This document shows, in pieces, positions 12,025-22,155 of a stretch of DNA of 64,000 nt. Made by a program: the position numbers and the translations under genes. This DNA is from Anastrepha obliqua. Lineage: Eukaryota > Arthropoda > Insecta > Diptera > Tephritidae. Position 1 is the first letter of the stretch. Every line of letters begins with the position of its first letter. The notes under the pieces were generated by a model that worked only from the letters and a program-made list of their open reading frames with translations, searched no databases and was not told the DNA's origin. Location: positions 132,299,601-132,363,600 of the forward strand of contig NC_072894.1 in the NCBI RefSeq assembly GCF_027943255.1, in the 5' to 3' direction.

Positions 12025-13200
12025 GTGACAGTCTCGTCGAACTCTATTTATGTTTTCTGAAATTAACACGCTCAAAAAGGCAGATAAAATTAAGAAAAAT
12101 TACCCAAACCCAGCTCATGTAGAATACAGGGTCAAGAAAGCTAATATAGCACTTTACACGTATAAGAAAATGTTGGGTAAAAAATGGGGTCTTCAATCAA
12201 AACTATCCAATTGGTCCTACACAGCTATTGTAAGATCGATACTAACATATGCGGCACTAGTCTGGTGGCCCGCAATAGAAAATAAATACAACCAAACCAA
12301 GCTAAGCAAGAAACACATCTCAGCATGTATACTAATTATAGGAGCGCTTAGCACCAGTCCTACTGAAGCACTTAACGTACTGGCACATCCATGACCATTA
12401 GATTTACACATAAAAACATTTGATACATGCAGCGCCGTGAGACTCAAAGACATAGGAGGCTGGACAAAAAGTCCGTGTGTTCTTCTGCAGAGACCCTCAC
12501 TGTTCAAAAACAAATCAGACTTCACAATCTTAACTTCAAGAAAGATGTTTGGGCACGTTTTATACCGAAAGCCAAATGGAAGGCGATTGGTAGATTCGCC
12601 ATTGAAATCTACACTAACGGTTTTAAGATGAACTGCGGTGTGGGAGCTGGCCTCTATTCAGTGCCCCTCAAATTATCCAAATCAATTAAACTTCCTGACT
12701 ATGCCAGCGTGTTCCAGGCAGAACTATTAGCAATCAGAGCTACCAAGGCATTAAATTCCAACTCCATTTCATCCAAACTAGTCTTGCAGTGAAGAAAGGA
12801 CCTAGAATTGCTTAGGCATTGGCTTCAAATTACTCTGATATGGATTCACGGTCATAGGAATATTGAGGATAATGAGATAGGATGTTAGGATGTTAGGATG
12901 CTCTCGCCCAAGCATTTCACGTATTACTGCAACCCTTACGGGTCATTGGAAGGTAGAGTTGCAGCCAGACCCAACCTTTCTTTCAATCCCATCTACAGAA
13001 GCTATCAGGCGGAAGGGGAGAAATAAAGTCCTTTCCACTATTTATGCGAATATACAGGTCTAGCTAGAGCAAGGCTTCGCTCTTTCAGTAAGCCTTTCTT
13101 ATAGCAAATTAATGAATTCTCAGACATAGATATAAAAAGTTTGCTGCTATACGTGGATCTCTCGAAATGGATCTGGCAAAAAAATCAAAAAAAGACATCA
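12025..13200 (+). pseudogene. LINE fragment with RNase H domain (I/R1-like group)
   Basis: The first part reads VEYRVKKANIALYTYKKML, then GLQSKLSNWSYTAIVRSIL, TYAALVWWPAIENKYNQ and STSPTEALNVLAHP, the post-RT region of LINEs that end in RNase H. After a frame change comes FKMNCGVGAGLYSVPLKL and YASVFQAELLAIRA, the RNase H core with the first and second acidic segments. WIHGHRNIEDNEI near 12840 is the HxGxxxNExAD-type end of the domain. In-frame stops at 12391, 12790 and elsewhere make it dead. RNase H after RT is a known trait of the I superfamily. Confidence 0.85.
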
Positions 13201-15140
13201 CACGGGAACAGTGCTAGCATAACGGCGTTAGTAGCTAATTAATATTATTTCAATAGAAATACTTAACCACTTCCCCAACAACAACAATAATAACAACAAG
13301 AAAAAAATTCCCTTTTACATTCTGTTGCACTCCCTGCATTATTCACAATATTTTTTTTATACAATTTTCAATATAGGTACATACGCGATGGTCCTACAAA
13401 TTTATTATGGTATAGAAATGCTCTTCTTTCTGTATACTTTTGTTTTTTTCTCAGGAGTTTATAACTAACAAAAATTTAGTCAACTGCTTCGAATTTACCA
13501 AAGCGTACGAACTAGAAAATTATCTCTATGCCTTCAAATTATCTCTGCAGGGAACGTAAAAAGTTCACTTTATGAATATTTATGCGCATATTTTTTAATG
13601 CATGCATAATGCGGAAATTCCAGAATTTCTATGATAACAGCAATAGAAAAAGCAAATATTTTTGTGCTTTTCACATGCCTTTAATTATTTGTTCAATATT
13701 GTGCACGAAATAGTTGTTATGGCATATGAACGTATGTTCATATATATGTACATATGTACATATATATACTAAATATACTCACATATGTATATATTTATGT
13801 ATGAAAGAACTTGTGAAAAGTTTAGTGAAGCAATTAAAGCTTTTTACCTGGAAGTTACATACGAGCTAGTAGATTTTAAGTTGTTTGTTTGTAGAAGCAA
13901 TATATTATATGAGTAAATCAATAAGGGGTGGGATCAAGACAATCAAATCTAAGACTTTTTTCTGTAGGTGTTGCCAAATTTCCTGCCGAAAAAAATCCAA
14001 AACCGATTTTAGGCCCGATTTATACTTATTCCATGTATGTATGTATGCATGTCGGCAAGTTGTTTTTCATGGACCAGCCAGCTGAATCTAATAGGACCTT
14101 GAAAACTCATTTGACCTACCTGCCTCATAGGAGATAAGTTAACGGAAACTTATAGTGCGTTTGCCACGCATTCACTAGAATTAGTTATACGAGTATAGCT
14201 TGAATATTAAAATTAAATAATAAATAAATTAATTAAGAATTTCTTAGTTATGCAAGACGAGAAGTTTATTCGTAATTTATTTATTCCTAATTGTCAAAGC
14301 AATAACTGGAAGCATTGCTGCGTTGCTTAAAAGCGATTTCAAAACAAATTCTTTCGAAACACACATCAGCAAATAATTTAAAATATTTAACTTGAAATGT
14401 TGGAGCTTCAGTGGCACATAGGGAGCGCTTTTCTTTGATGGCACTAAGAGAATTTCCGGCCATCAACAAAATATATTGTAGACCAAGAAAATGTATTTAC
14501 ATATATATGTACGTATGTAAGTATGTGCACACAGTTTGCGTCATATTTTCAAAATATTCGAAAAATTTAACTCAGTCATATTTTATGGAGAGCGCATTAA
14601 GGTATTTTCTCACCGTTTCATGTTTCATGTTGATAGTCTCTAGCTGAAATTATTGAAGTAATGACCCTCTTAAGTTTTTTGGTAGTATAAAAATGTAAAA
14701 TGAAATACTTAAAATATGCAAATTTTATTCATTTTATTAAATTCTAAAGCATCTACTTAAATATTTCCTCATATACATAGGTAAATAAAAAACACGGAAT
14801 TTCGGTTTTAGTGTAGGTACTTTTATTTAATTTTTTTTTCTATTTTCTTTATTTTTCTCTTTTTTTCTTCTTTTGTAGTTTTATACAAAAAAATGAACAC
14901 AAAATATATCACAGTTTCTTATCACAATTTATCATAAATCTAAATTTACGGAGTCTGCCAAAAATGTGCGAAGTAATGTGAAATATACTACACCTACCCA
15001 TTTTCGCCATTTTCCGGTTTTTAGATTTACGATAAATACACATAAAATATCACAGTCAACCCGACGCTTACAAATATTTTAAAAATAAAATGCAATTATA
15101 GCAAATGGGCGTTTTGTGTATTTGAGTGGCCAAAGGTCAC
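13201..15140. other. Intergenic AT-rich DNA
   Basis: Nothing gene-like was recognised. TATG/CATA-type tracts occur at 13735-13800 and 14030-14050. The right edge is the 3' flank of the possible small gene at 15162-16282. Confidence 0.5.
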
Positions 15141-15149
15141 CACAATCAC

Positions 15150-15155
15150 TTTATT
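15150..15155 (-). promoter_or_regulatory. Possible poly(A) signal AATAAA
   Basis: On the minus strand AATAAA follows the putative TGA stop of the small gene after only six bases (TATTCT). This would give a very short 3'UTR. In AT-rich DNA the hexamer could be chance. Confidence 0.3.
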
Positions 15156-15161
15156 AGAATA

Positions 15162-16282
15162 TCACTGTTGGACCTGAGTGACTACCAGCAGAGTGTCGAT
15201 ATTGGTGAATGTGAGGCGACCTGCGAATAGAAAAATGAAAATAAATCATGTGTTGATTGTGCTAAATATATTTTTAAATTAAAAATAATTTTTTTTTTCG
15301 TAATTTTTATTCATTTTATGAGCAAATAAAGTTTAGGTGGACGTAGAAAAAAATGTTTATAGTTAAAAGAAATGCTTTCTTGCAATCGTATATTAGTTTA
15401 TGTAGTTAATTGCAATTGAATTCAATTTATTTTAATTTATGTAATAGTTTAATTAATCTAATTAAATTATAATTTATTTTACTTCCATTTAATTTTTTAG
15501 ACTATTAATTTTTTTTTTTGTTCTCTTTTTAACCAACCTAATTTCATCTAATTCAATTTTAATTTATTTTACTTGAATTCAATTTTTAATTTATTATTTT
15601 TCAATTAATTTAATTTCATTTCATTTAGCTTTAATATATTTAATATTTTATTTTATTTTGTTTTATATTTTTACTTTATTTAGTTTACCTTACTTTAACT
15701 TATATTATTTTACTTAATTTTACTTCCCTTATCTTTACTTTAATTTATTTTGCTCAACTTATTTTTGCTTTAATTAAATTTATTTTTTTTACTTTGTTTT
15801 CTTTGTATTTTATTTTACTTTATATTTTATTTACTTTACTTTAATTTAATTTATTTTTGTAGTTAATTTTACTTCACGTTTTTTTTAATATTTTCTTTTG
15901 TTTTATTTTATTTTTGGTTTATTTTTTTACTTAAGTTTATTTTATTTTATTTTGTTGTATTTCATTTGGGTTTATTTTATTTTTTGTTCATTTTACTTAC
16001 CTTATCTTTACTTTAATGATTTTATTTTATTTCATTTTATTTTATTTTACATTATTTTATTTTATTTTTTTTTTTTTGTGTTTATTTTGTTTTATTTTAT
16101 TTTATTTTACGTTACTTTATTTTTTTATTTCATTTGTTTCATTACTTTCCTATCCAACTTTTTTTTAACTTCAACAAAATATACCTTGCATCGATTAAAC
16201 TTACACTCACACACACACGGAAGTTAAAATTCACTTAATGCTTACCAACATTGTGACTTGGCTGTTGCCTAACTGTCCCCAT
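15162..16282 (-). CDS. Possible two-exon small-protein gene (31 aa)
   Basis: I do not recognise the product. Exon 1 coding sequence is 16282-16246, ending ATGTTG with donor GTAAGC. Exon 2 is 15220-15162, preceded by a good acceptor TTTCTATTCGCAG. Joined, the two give 32 codons including TGA. The N-terminal exon encodes MGTVRQQPSHNV and the second RLTFTNIDTLLVVTQVQQ. A TGA stop lies upstream in frame, so ATG at 16282 is the first start unless more exons exist upstream. An upstream 28-codon ORF starts at about 16377 in another frame. The splice sites and the coding look of exon 2 in very AT-rich surroundings favour a real exon. It could instead be the last exon of a longer gene, or non-coding RNA. 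Confidence 0.4.
15280..16160. repeat. TTTTA/TTTAA low-complexity tract
   Basis: Nearly 0.9 kb is built of T-rich runs such as TTTTATTTTA and TTTAATTT with hardly any G or C. It would lie inside the intron of the putative small gene. Open frames here are composition artefacts. Confidence 0.8.
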
Positions 16283-16299
16283 TACCAACTCCGTTACTG

Positions 16300-17530
16300 C
16301 GCTGCTGTGCAATTTTCCATACGCAGCTCAGCTCTTCCGCTATCGGCTTTCCACAGGACACAACTTGTGCTTAGCGACATAAATCATTGAAAATTTTAGG
16401 AAAATTTCTTCCAACCGTATAAGTTAGATATTTAAAATAAAAAATATCACAGCTATTTCGTAAAGTTATCAACAAATTATCGCCATAACTTTTAGAAAAT
16501 TTCGATCGACTTTTATTAATTAATTTGTTCGTATTTCGTTCGCTGTAGAACTTCAATAAGAATTTACGCAATTTTCTTAGCTGTTCTGCAAAATTTTACG
16601 TAAATTTTTCCACCCAACTGAATTGTTCATTGCTGAACAACTCAGCATTTCCTACTTTTCCCATTTTCGTTGTACACTGTTGCGGTGCTTTATATCGACT
16701 AAACCAAAAGTGTACAAAATTTTCACAGCTACTCATAAATATTGTATTTTTATAGCGGAGGTTCCCATCTGCATACTTGTGCTTGTGCGTACATCTACAT
16801 ACATATATCTGTATTGACTTCATTTGCTTTCAGCTGTTCACTCATGCTCACGTCAGCCAATTTTCTTTCACTCAATGTGCAAAAAGTAGACTCATAATAA
16901 TTGTGGCACTTACAAAAAAATGTTTATCGAATATGAGCAAAGCACACCGAATGCAGAATAAAAGGCAAGTATACTCGTATGTTCTCACGAATGCAAAATA
17001 TAAGGCAAGTATACTCGTACTCGTATGTTCTCTACACTGAGTAGGCAATCAAAGGAACAAAGAGTAACAGAATCAGGCATTTGCGCTCTTTACCAATGTG
17101 CAGCAACATTAATTTTGAGCACTGCAAGTACTTCTCGTTCACTCTGTGGACGTGTGCGCACGCATAGGGCGAAGTGCCATGGAACGAGTTTTAATGCAGT
17201 GTCAATTTATTTACTCCTTATACACCTTTGTGCTTATACTTACATATATATGTGCCTCGATAGATATAAAAAGCTACTGGTTAGAGCCGGTTTGTGAGCG
17301 CTGAACAGCTGTTTAATGCACATTGAACACAACGCAACGGGCCCCTTTTCTGCACACCGAAGCAAAGGAGTGTGTGCAGAGAGCAAACAAAAAGGCTTTC
17401 AACACAAGTAGCGAAATATTTCTGAACTCTCTCTACATGGGTAAAAATAAATTCATTTTCCACTTTTTCAAGCAAAGTCTCTATTTACTTATACCTTATA
17501 TATATCTACATATTTATGGATGCTTGCATG
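16300..17530. other. Intergenic DNA between two minus-strand genes
   Basis: It contains a 42-base imperfect tandem duplication near 16948-17032 (GGCAAGTATACTCGTA twice). No coding feature was recognised. It should hold the promoter of the small gene and the 3' flank of the MADF-BESS gene. Confidence 0.45.
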
Positions 17531-17536
17531 ATTTCC

Positions 17537-18372
17537 TCATGTTTTTCCGATTTTTTGCGTACACTTCATTTGCTGTTTAAACACTTTAACCCTTTCGAAT
17601 ACATGTGAAATAATATACAATTTCGTCTCTTCTTGCTCTTCCTCCGGCAGTTCAGCCAGCTTTGCGCCCACCATTCGATAGAAAGCCTCATTTTTATTAG
17701 CTACCGCTGGAGTTGTACGGCGTTGTTTCAGAAGTTCTTCTACATTTTTCATAAAAGTTGAGAGGTCTTCTTGTATTTCACTAAGCTGTGTAGATGCTTC
17801 AAGTACGCGTGCTGGCGTTTGATGCAAAGATTCAACTGTGGCGATTTCAATGGGTAAAGTATTCTCGTAATCCATGTCAGGCATTGACATGAGAGAATCT
17901 TCATTTTCTTCGTTAGACTCAGATTTTTTAAGCTGAGTTTTATGTCTAGAAAATAATTCATAAATTATAACAATGTTTTCTCAACAGTTATGTAATTATT
18001 TATTTAAGTATTACGTTCTGGATTGAATATGGGCTCTCAGAAAACCCAGGTGTGGGTAAAGCTCCCAATTACTTTCAATATCGGTCAGTTTTTTATTTGC
18101 GGCCTTTTTGGCAATCAATTTGACATAACGATCTCTAATTACACGCCAGCGTGAGCAGCATTCGTCTCCTATGAATGTTGAATCGTGTACGAATTAATGG
18201 ATTTAATTAACGAAGTATAAGGAGCTATGAATATTTTACCAGAGGATTTTAAAATAGTGCCGATCTCTGCCCAACCCTTGTTGCGAAGCTTGGAATTTCG
18301 ATAGCCCGCTTGACATTTTGTATAAAAAAATGGACGCTTATGTACTTCGCGTATCAATTTGAAATCATCCAT
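17537..18372 (-). CDS. MADF-BESS domain protein
   Basis: Three exons (18372-18240, 18168-18015, 17945-17537) join through GT-AG sites into exactly 232 codons, giving 231 residues. Donors are CTCTG|GTAAAA and CAGAAC|GTAATA; acceptors are TTCATAG and TTTCTAG. Residues 3-95 form a MADF domain: FKLIREVHKRPFFYTK at the start, WAEIG in the middle, RWRVIRDRYVKLI and a closing NWELYPHLGFLRAHI. A BESS motif lies near the C-terminus (AFYRMVGAKLAELPEEE then LYIISHVF). MADF-BESS proteins of Drosophila are nuclear DNA-binding regulators related to Adf-1: MADF binds DNA and BESS mediates protein contacts. The intact frame and splice sites suggest a live gene. MADF domains also occur with some DNA transposons, so domestication is possible; no terminal repeats were found around it. 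Confidence 0.85.
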
Positions 18373-19430
18373 TATCTAAAATGTTATGTAACAATACAAT
18401 TTTGTATCACAAATTTACTTTTTTGATACTTACTATTTTTATAAATTAATACGCACTCGTCGAGTTCTCAACCAAACTTTTGTATGTTCTAACACAGCAA
18501 CGCTTCAAAAACAACTAACATTTTTTACGTTTTCATGCGTTTCGTTTGCTTTCAACGCGCATAAACGGAGAGAAAATTAAAGACCACAAAGTCGGTGCCG
18601 CATCAAAACGCACTCAAACGTGCTTTCGTCGTAGGCTCTCACTACTACGCAGAGAAAATGGACTTTGCATGATTTTGTTTTATGCTTCGCAATGTTGCTT
18701 TTTCTGTCACTGCTTGGGGGATGAAGTCAATCTCTTTTCGAAAGTGCGCTTCGTATGCATTCAAAACTTGTATGTGTGTATTTCAACATGGGCAGCCTGG
18801 TAATCTGGTTTGCTTTTGTACAAAGTATGCACATCTGATCGCTCACTTGGGTATGCAGACATGCACACACATACAAATGGATGTAAAAGCATGAGCTAGA
18901 TTTATGTATGTAAAGTCATTTAGTTACATATGTGTCGGTTTGTATCTTTGTAAATGCACAGCTGATTAAGCATTTGTGTACTTTTATTCCTTTTTGAGCT
19001 ACTTTTAACCTTTGTATACACCAGATAGATAGCTTCTTTCATGGCTATGTAGAAACAAAATTATAGATACATATATAGTATAAACTCATGTAAAAGTGTA
19101 AAAATATGTATGTAATTATAAGGCAATAAAAAACATTTAAACAAACGTATATTTATGTATGCTATATCATGTCTGTATTTTTTTTTAACTTTAACAACAT
19201 AAATATTTGTTTTTTTCTTGTAAAATATTTTCCTATATTTTTTAATGCGCAGAAATTTCACTTTTTCAATCGTAGCTATGCAAATATGGGTTGCAACCTG
19301 CAAGTAAACAAACTACTAATAATTGGCAGTCAACATGTTACAGTATTTTTTAGTAAAAAATATTTTTCCTAAGTAAAACGTAAGTAATGTTCTGCACTGC
19401 AGTAAAACAAACCAAGGTACTTTTTTTGTA
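18373..19430. other. Upstream region of MADF-BESS gene; otherwise unassigned
   Basis: The promoter of the minus-strand MADF-BESS gene should lie in the first few hundred bases. No clear TATA box or initiator was picked out. The remaining sequence is AT-rich with scattered TATG tracts and no recognisable genes. Confidence 0.4.
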
Positions 19431-20370
19431 CCAGTCGTAATAAGACCCTGAGTAGATCTTTGTTCCGATAAGTGAGCGATTCCATGTCAAGTGATGCAAG
19501 TTTTTAAAACATAGTTGAAAATTTATCCGAAAACTGTTTTATTTATAGGCAAAGTAAAAAAAATTTTTGAAAAATTTCACTAATTTTGGAATTTATTCAA
19601 TGTTGAAAATTTTGGTAGAAAGTTTTTTAAAGTAAAATATTTTCGGTTCTTTTCAATGTTTTTATAATTTTTCACGATAAAATATATCTTAAAAATTTTT
19701 TTTTTTGTGGAAAAAAATTTTACAAACAAATTCTTAACAATAATATAATTTGTTCTTGAATTTGTTTCAAAAATGTAAAATTTTTTTCCACAAAAAAAAA
19801 GTTTACATTTTTGAAACAAATTCAAGAACAAATTATATTATTGTTAAGAATTTTTTTAAAAACGCCCACTTCCAATTTTTTCCTTATTTTTGTCATTATC
19901 TATACTCAGTATTCCCTGCATAGTTTCATAGTATGATTCCTTAACTTTTCGCTTGAATAAAAAGTAAACACAAACAGTTTTGAGGAAATTTAATCATTTT
20001 GAAATTTATTCATTGTTGAAAATGTTGATATGAAGTTTTGAAATAGCTTGGGTTCTTTTCAATATTTTTATATTTTTTTTTTAATGTTTTAGGACAAAAC
20101 ATACTTGAAAATTTTATATTTTTGAAACAATTTTGTTTTGCAAAATAATTTAATATTTTTTCTAAGAACTCTTGGAAAAAAAATGTGATGTAATTTTTTG
20201 AAAATTTTCCCGATTTTTTTCTTGTTTTTGCCCTTAACTATACTCAGTACTCCCTGCATAGTTTCATGGTTGGATTCCCTTAAATTTTCGAGTTAGCGGA
20301 CGTATTAAGCGATAATAAAGCTCGCTGCATGAATTTTAATATATATTAACTCGAAAAGTTATGCGAATAA
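19431..20370. repeat. AT-rich repeat with duplicated internal modules
   Basis: A module containing CTATACTCAGTA.TCCCTGCATAGTTTCAT occurs at about 19899 and again at about 20238. Each is followed by a TTCCTTAA...TTTTCG segment. The stretch between also repeats a GAAATTTATTCA.TGTTGAAAAT element (19588 and 20000). This looks like a satellite-like or MITE-like repeat with about 340-400-base modules. The family is unknown. Confidence 0.5.
19731..19850. repeat. Perfect 49-bp inverted repeat (hairpin, 22-bp loop)
   Basis: The left arm 19731-19779 (starting TTCTTAACAATAATATAA) is the exact reverse complement of 19802-19850 (ending TTATATTATTGTTAAGAA). The loop 19780-19801 is A/T-rich. A 49-bp perfect arm in such decayed DNA means recent origin or active maintenance. 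Confidence 0.95.
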
Positions 20371-21300
20371 AATGTGAAACTTTCAGGAAATCAGCTAATA
20401 TTAAAAATAATAAGCAAAAAATAGAGGGGGCGGTTTTTCAAAAATGACAAAAATATTTTTTTTTCTAAAAATTTTAAATAAAAAAAATAAAATTGTTTTC
20501 CAAAAAAAATTTTTTTTTGAAGAGTCGATGTATTTTAAAAATCTTTAATGATAAAAATCTTAAAAATAACGGAATCTATTCCACGTATAAGTAACTCTAT
20601 ACCAATTTTCGGCATTGAATAAATATTAAAATTATTAAATTTTTTTTTAAACTTTTTCGGTTATTTCTTATTACACTCGTACACCCATGTGCAATAAACG
20701 ATGGCTTTGCCGAAGAGAGATAAAAAACGTTTGTGTTACTTTGATGATACATATGAATGTATGTATGTATGTATGCACCCAGGAATTGCACCCATAACTT
20801 TACGTATAGAAAAAAAACGACGAACAATGATTCTATTCAGCTTACAATTCATTGCACAGTGTAACAACTTTCCTTCCTGCTTGGTGTAATATTAATACTT
20901 AATTCTTGCTTTGAATAATTGGCTTCAACTTTTATGTTGAACTATTGAAAATTGTTAGATGTTTGCCTAGTGATAACTTACTATTTTACTAACAATTTGT
21001 CCAAAACTTTATCTTCCGTCATCTGCGACTAAGAACTCGGGTTATTCATCGCCTCTGCTATATTGTTGCCTTCGTGGTATGAATGGTACACAATTTGTTT
21101 TTTATCGCACCAAGTGGACTGACATCCAGTGAATTTCTTTACTTGACATGAAATGAATGAAAAGGTTGAATACCTGCTTAGAGTTCCTATATGCAGTTTC
21201 TTTGGGTGGGACGATTAGCGAATTTTTACTACAGGAGTTTCCTATTGCGTCGAGTTGAAATGGAGTAAAATAAACTGTGCAAGTATTCAAGAAATTCATT
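20371..21300. other. AT-rich DNA, nothing firm
   Basis: An ORF starting at 20701 (MALPKRDKKRLCYFDDTYE) loosely recalls the N-terminus of some transposon zinc-finger proteins. It runs straight into a TATG tract, and I could not support a call. Confidence 0.35.
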
Positions 21301-21309
21301 GTTTTATTT

Positions 21310-21595
21310 GAAAGATCCATCATGTGAGAAATATGGCATGGTTCAAATGACCGCCGTGGCTTAGCATGGTGGCACGAATCCGAGAGGTTTAATGTTCAAT
21401 AAATCTGCTTCAAACATCCGGCCGAATTTGAAAAATAATCTGAGTCGCTTTGACTTTGAGGTCATCAGCCGATTGAGGCTTGTTGGCATATACCTCCGGC
21501 TTAAGAAAAAGTTCTATAGGGAAAATTGCCGCAATGTTAGGACGCTCACGGCACTTCACCTCCACTAGAGGTAACCATACAAAATGATGCATAAG
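21310..21595 (-). pseudogene. mariner-like transposase C-terminal relic
   Basis: The minus-strand translation includes FLKPEVYANKPQSADDLK and IIFQIRPDV, then in another frame HGGHLNHAIFLT and a stop. This matches the C-terminus of a mariner-like lineage (FLWGF.KS.VYANKP..., then RGGH...IIFHT). Only the last 90-100 codons remain and they are frameshifted. Confidence 0.75.
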
Positions 21596-21635
21596 AAAGT
21601 TTCATCATTTCTACTGCTACTCAATTCTTGGTAAT

Positions 21636-21732
21636 TTGCCTTGTTGACTTGGCAACAGTGACCTTTAATTCAGTTTTACAGTCACATTGCCTTGTTGATT
21701 TGGCAACAGTGACTTTTAATTCAGTTTTACAG
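21636..21732. repeat. 51-bp period tandem duplication
   Basis: A segment beginning TTGCCTTGTTGACTTGGCAA and ending TTCAGTTTTACAG is present twice, at 21636 and 21687, with two substitutions. A single local duplication explains it. Confidence 0.9.
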
Positions 21733-22002
21733 ATGTCATAAAAAATATGACCGCCACAGGTAGTTAACTTCGAACCTTCTCTATCCTATCGCTGTACAAT
21801 AAGGTATTGTTACAAGAGGATTTTAGCGTTGGGAAAACTGATCTGGATATTAATTGTAATAAAACCTCAAGAGCCGAAACATTCATATACACTCTTGAAT
21901 ACCTCATATTTTTCTTCAATCCAGGTTCAATCCGGTTGGTCTATTTGTGACTACCTCTGTAGGGCCTGACTACCCTGTAGGGCCTGAATTTTAAACTCAT
22001 TG

Positions 22003-22155
22003 AGCCTTTTCTAATAGCCATCGCTCCTGTGCAGGCAATGGCAAACCTTCCGGTTGTTTTTCTGGCATGAAAAAAGTCCACCGGTCGGAGGCGGCATAAA
22101 ACTGTAGGTACTATTCATGGAACAACATCAAGACGCACTGCATAATAGAATCCGA
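22003..22155 (+). repeat. SINE family A body, diverged
   Basis: It shows TAATAGCCATCGCTCC, GCAGGCAATGGCAAACC, GGCATGAAAAAAG, CGGTCGGAGGCGGC and CATCAAGACGCAC in SINE order, but well diverged. The tRNA-like head is missing or too degraded to recognise. Confidence 0.7.

Noticed and set aside
15898..16227. 109-codon Phe/Leu/Tyr-rich ORF
   Set aside because: Pure product of the TTTTA low-complexity tract.
20701..20889. ORF starting MALPKRDKKRLCYFDDTYE
   Set aside because: The start is suggestive of a transposon zinc-finger protein but runs into a TATG microsatellite; no supporting downstream motif.
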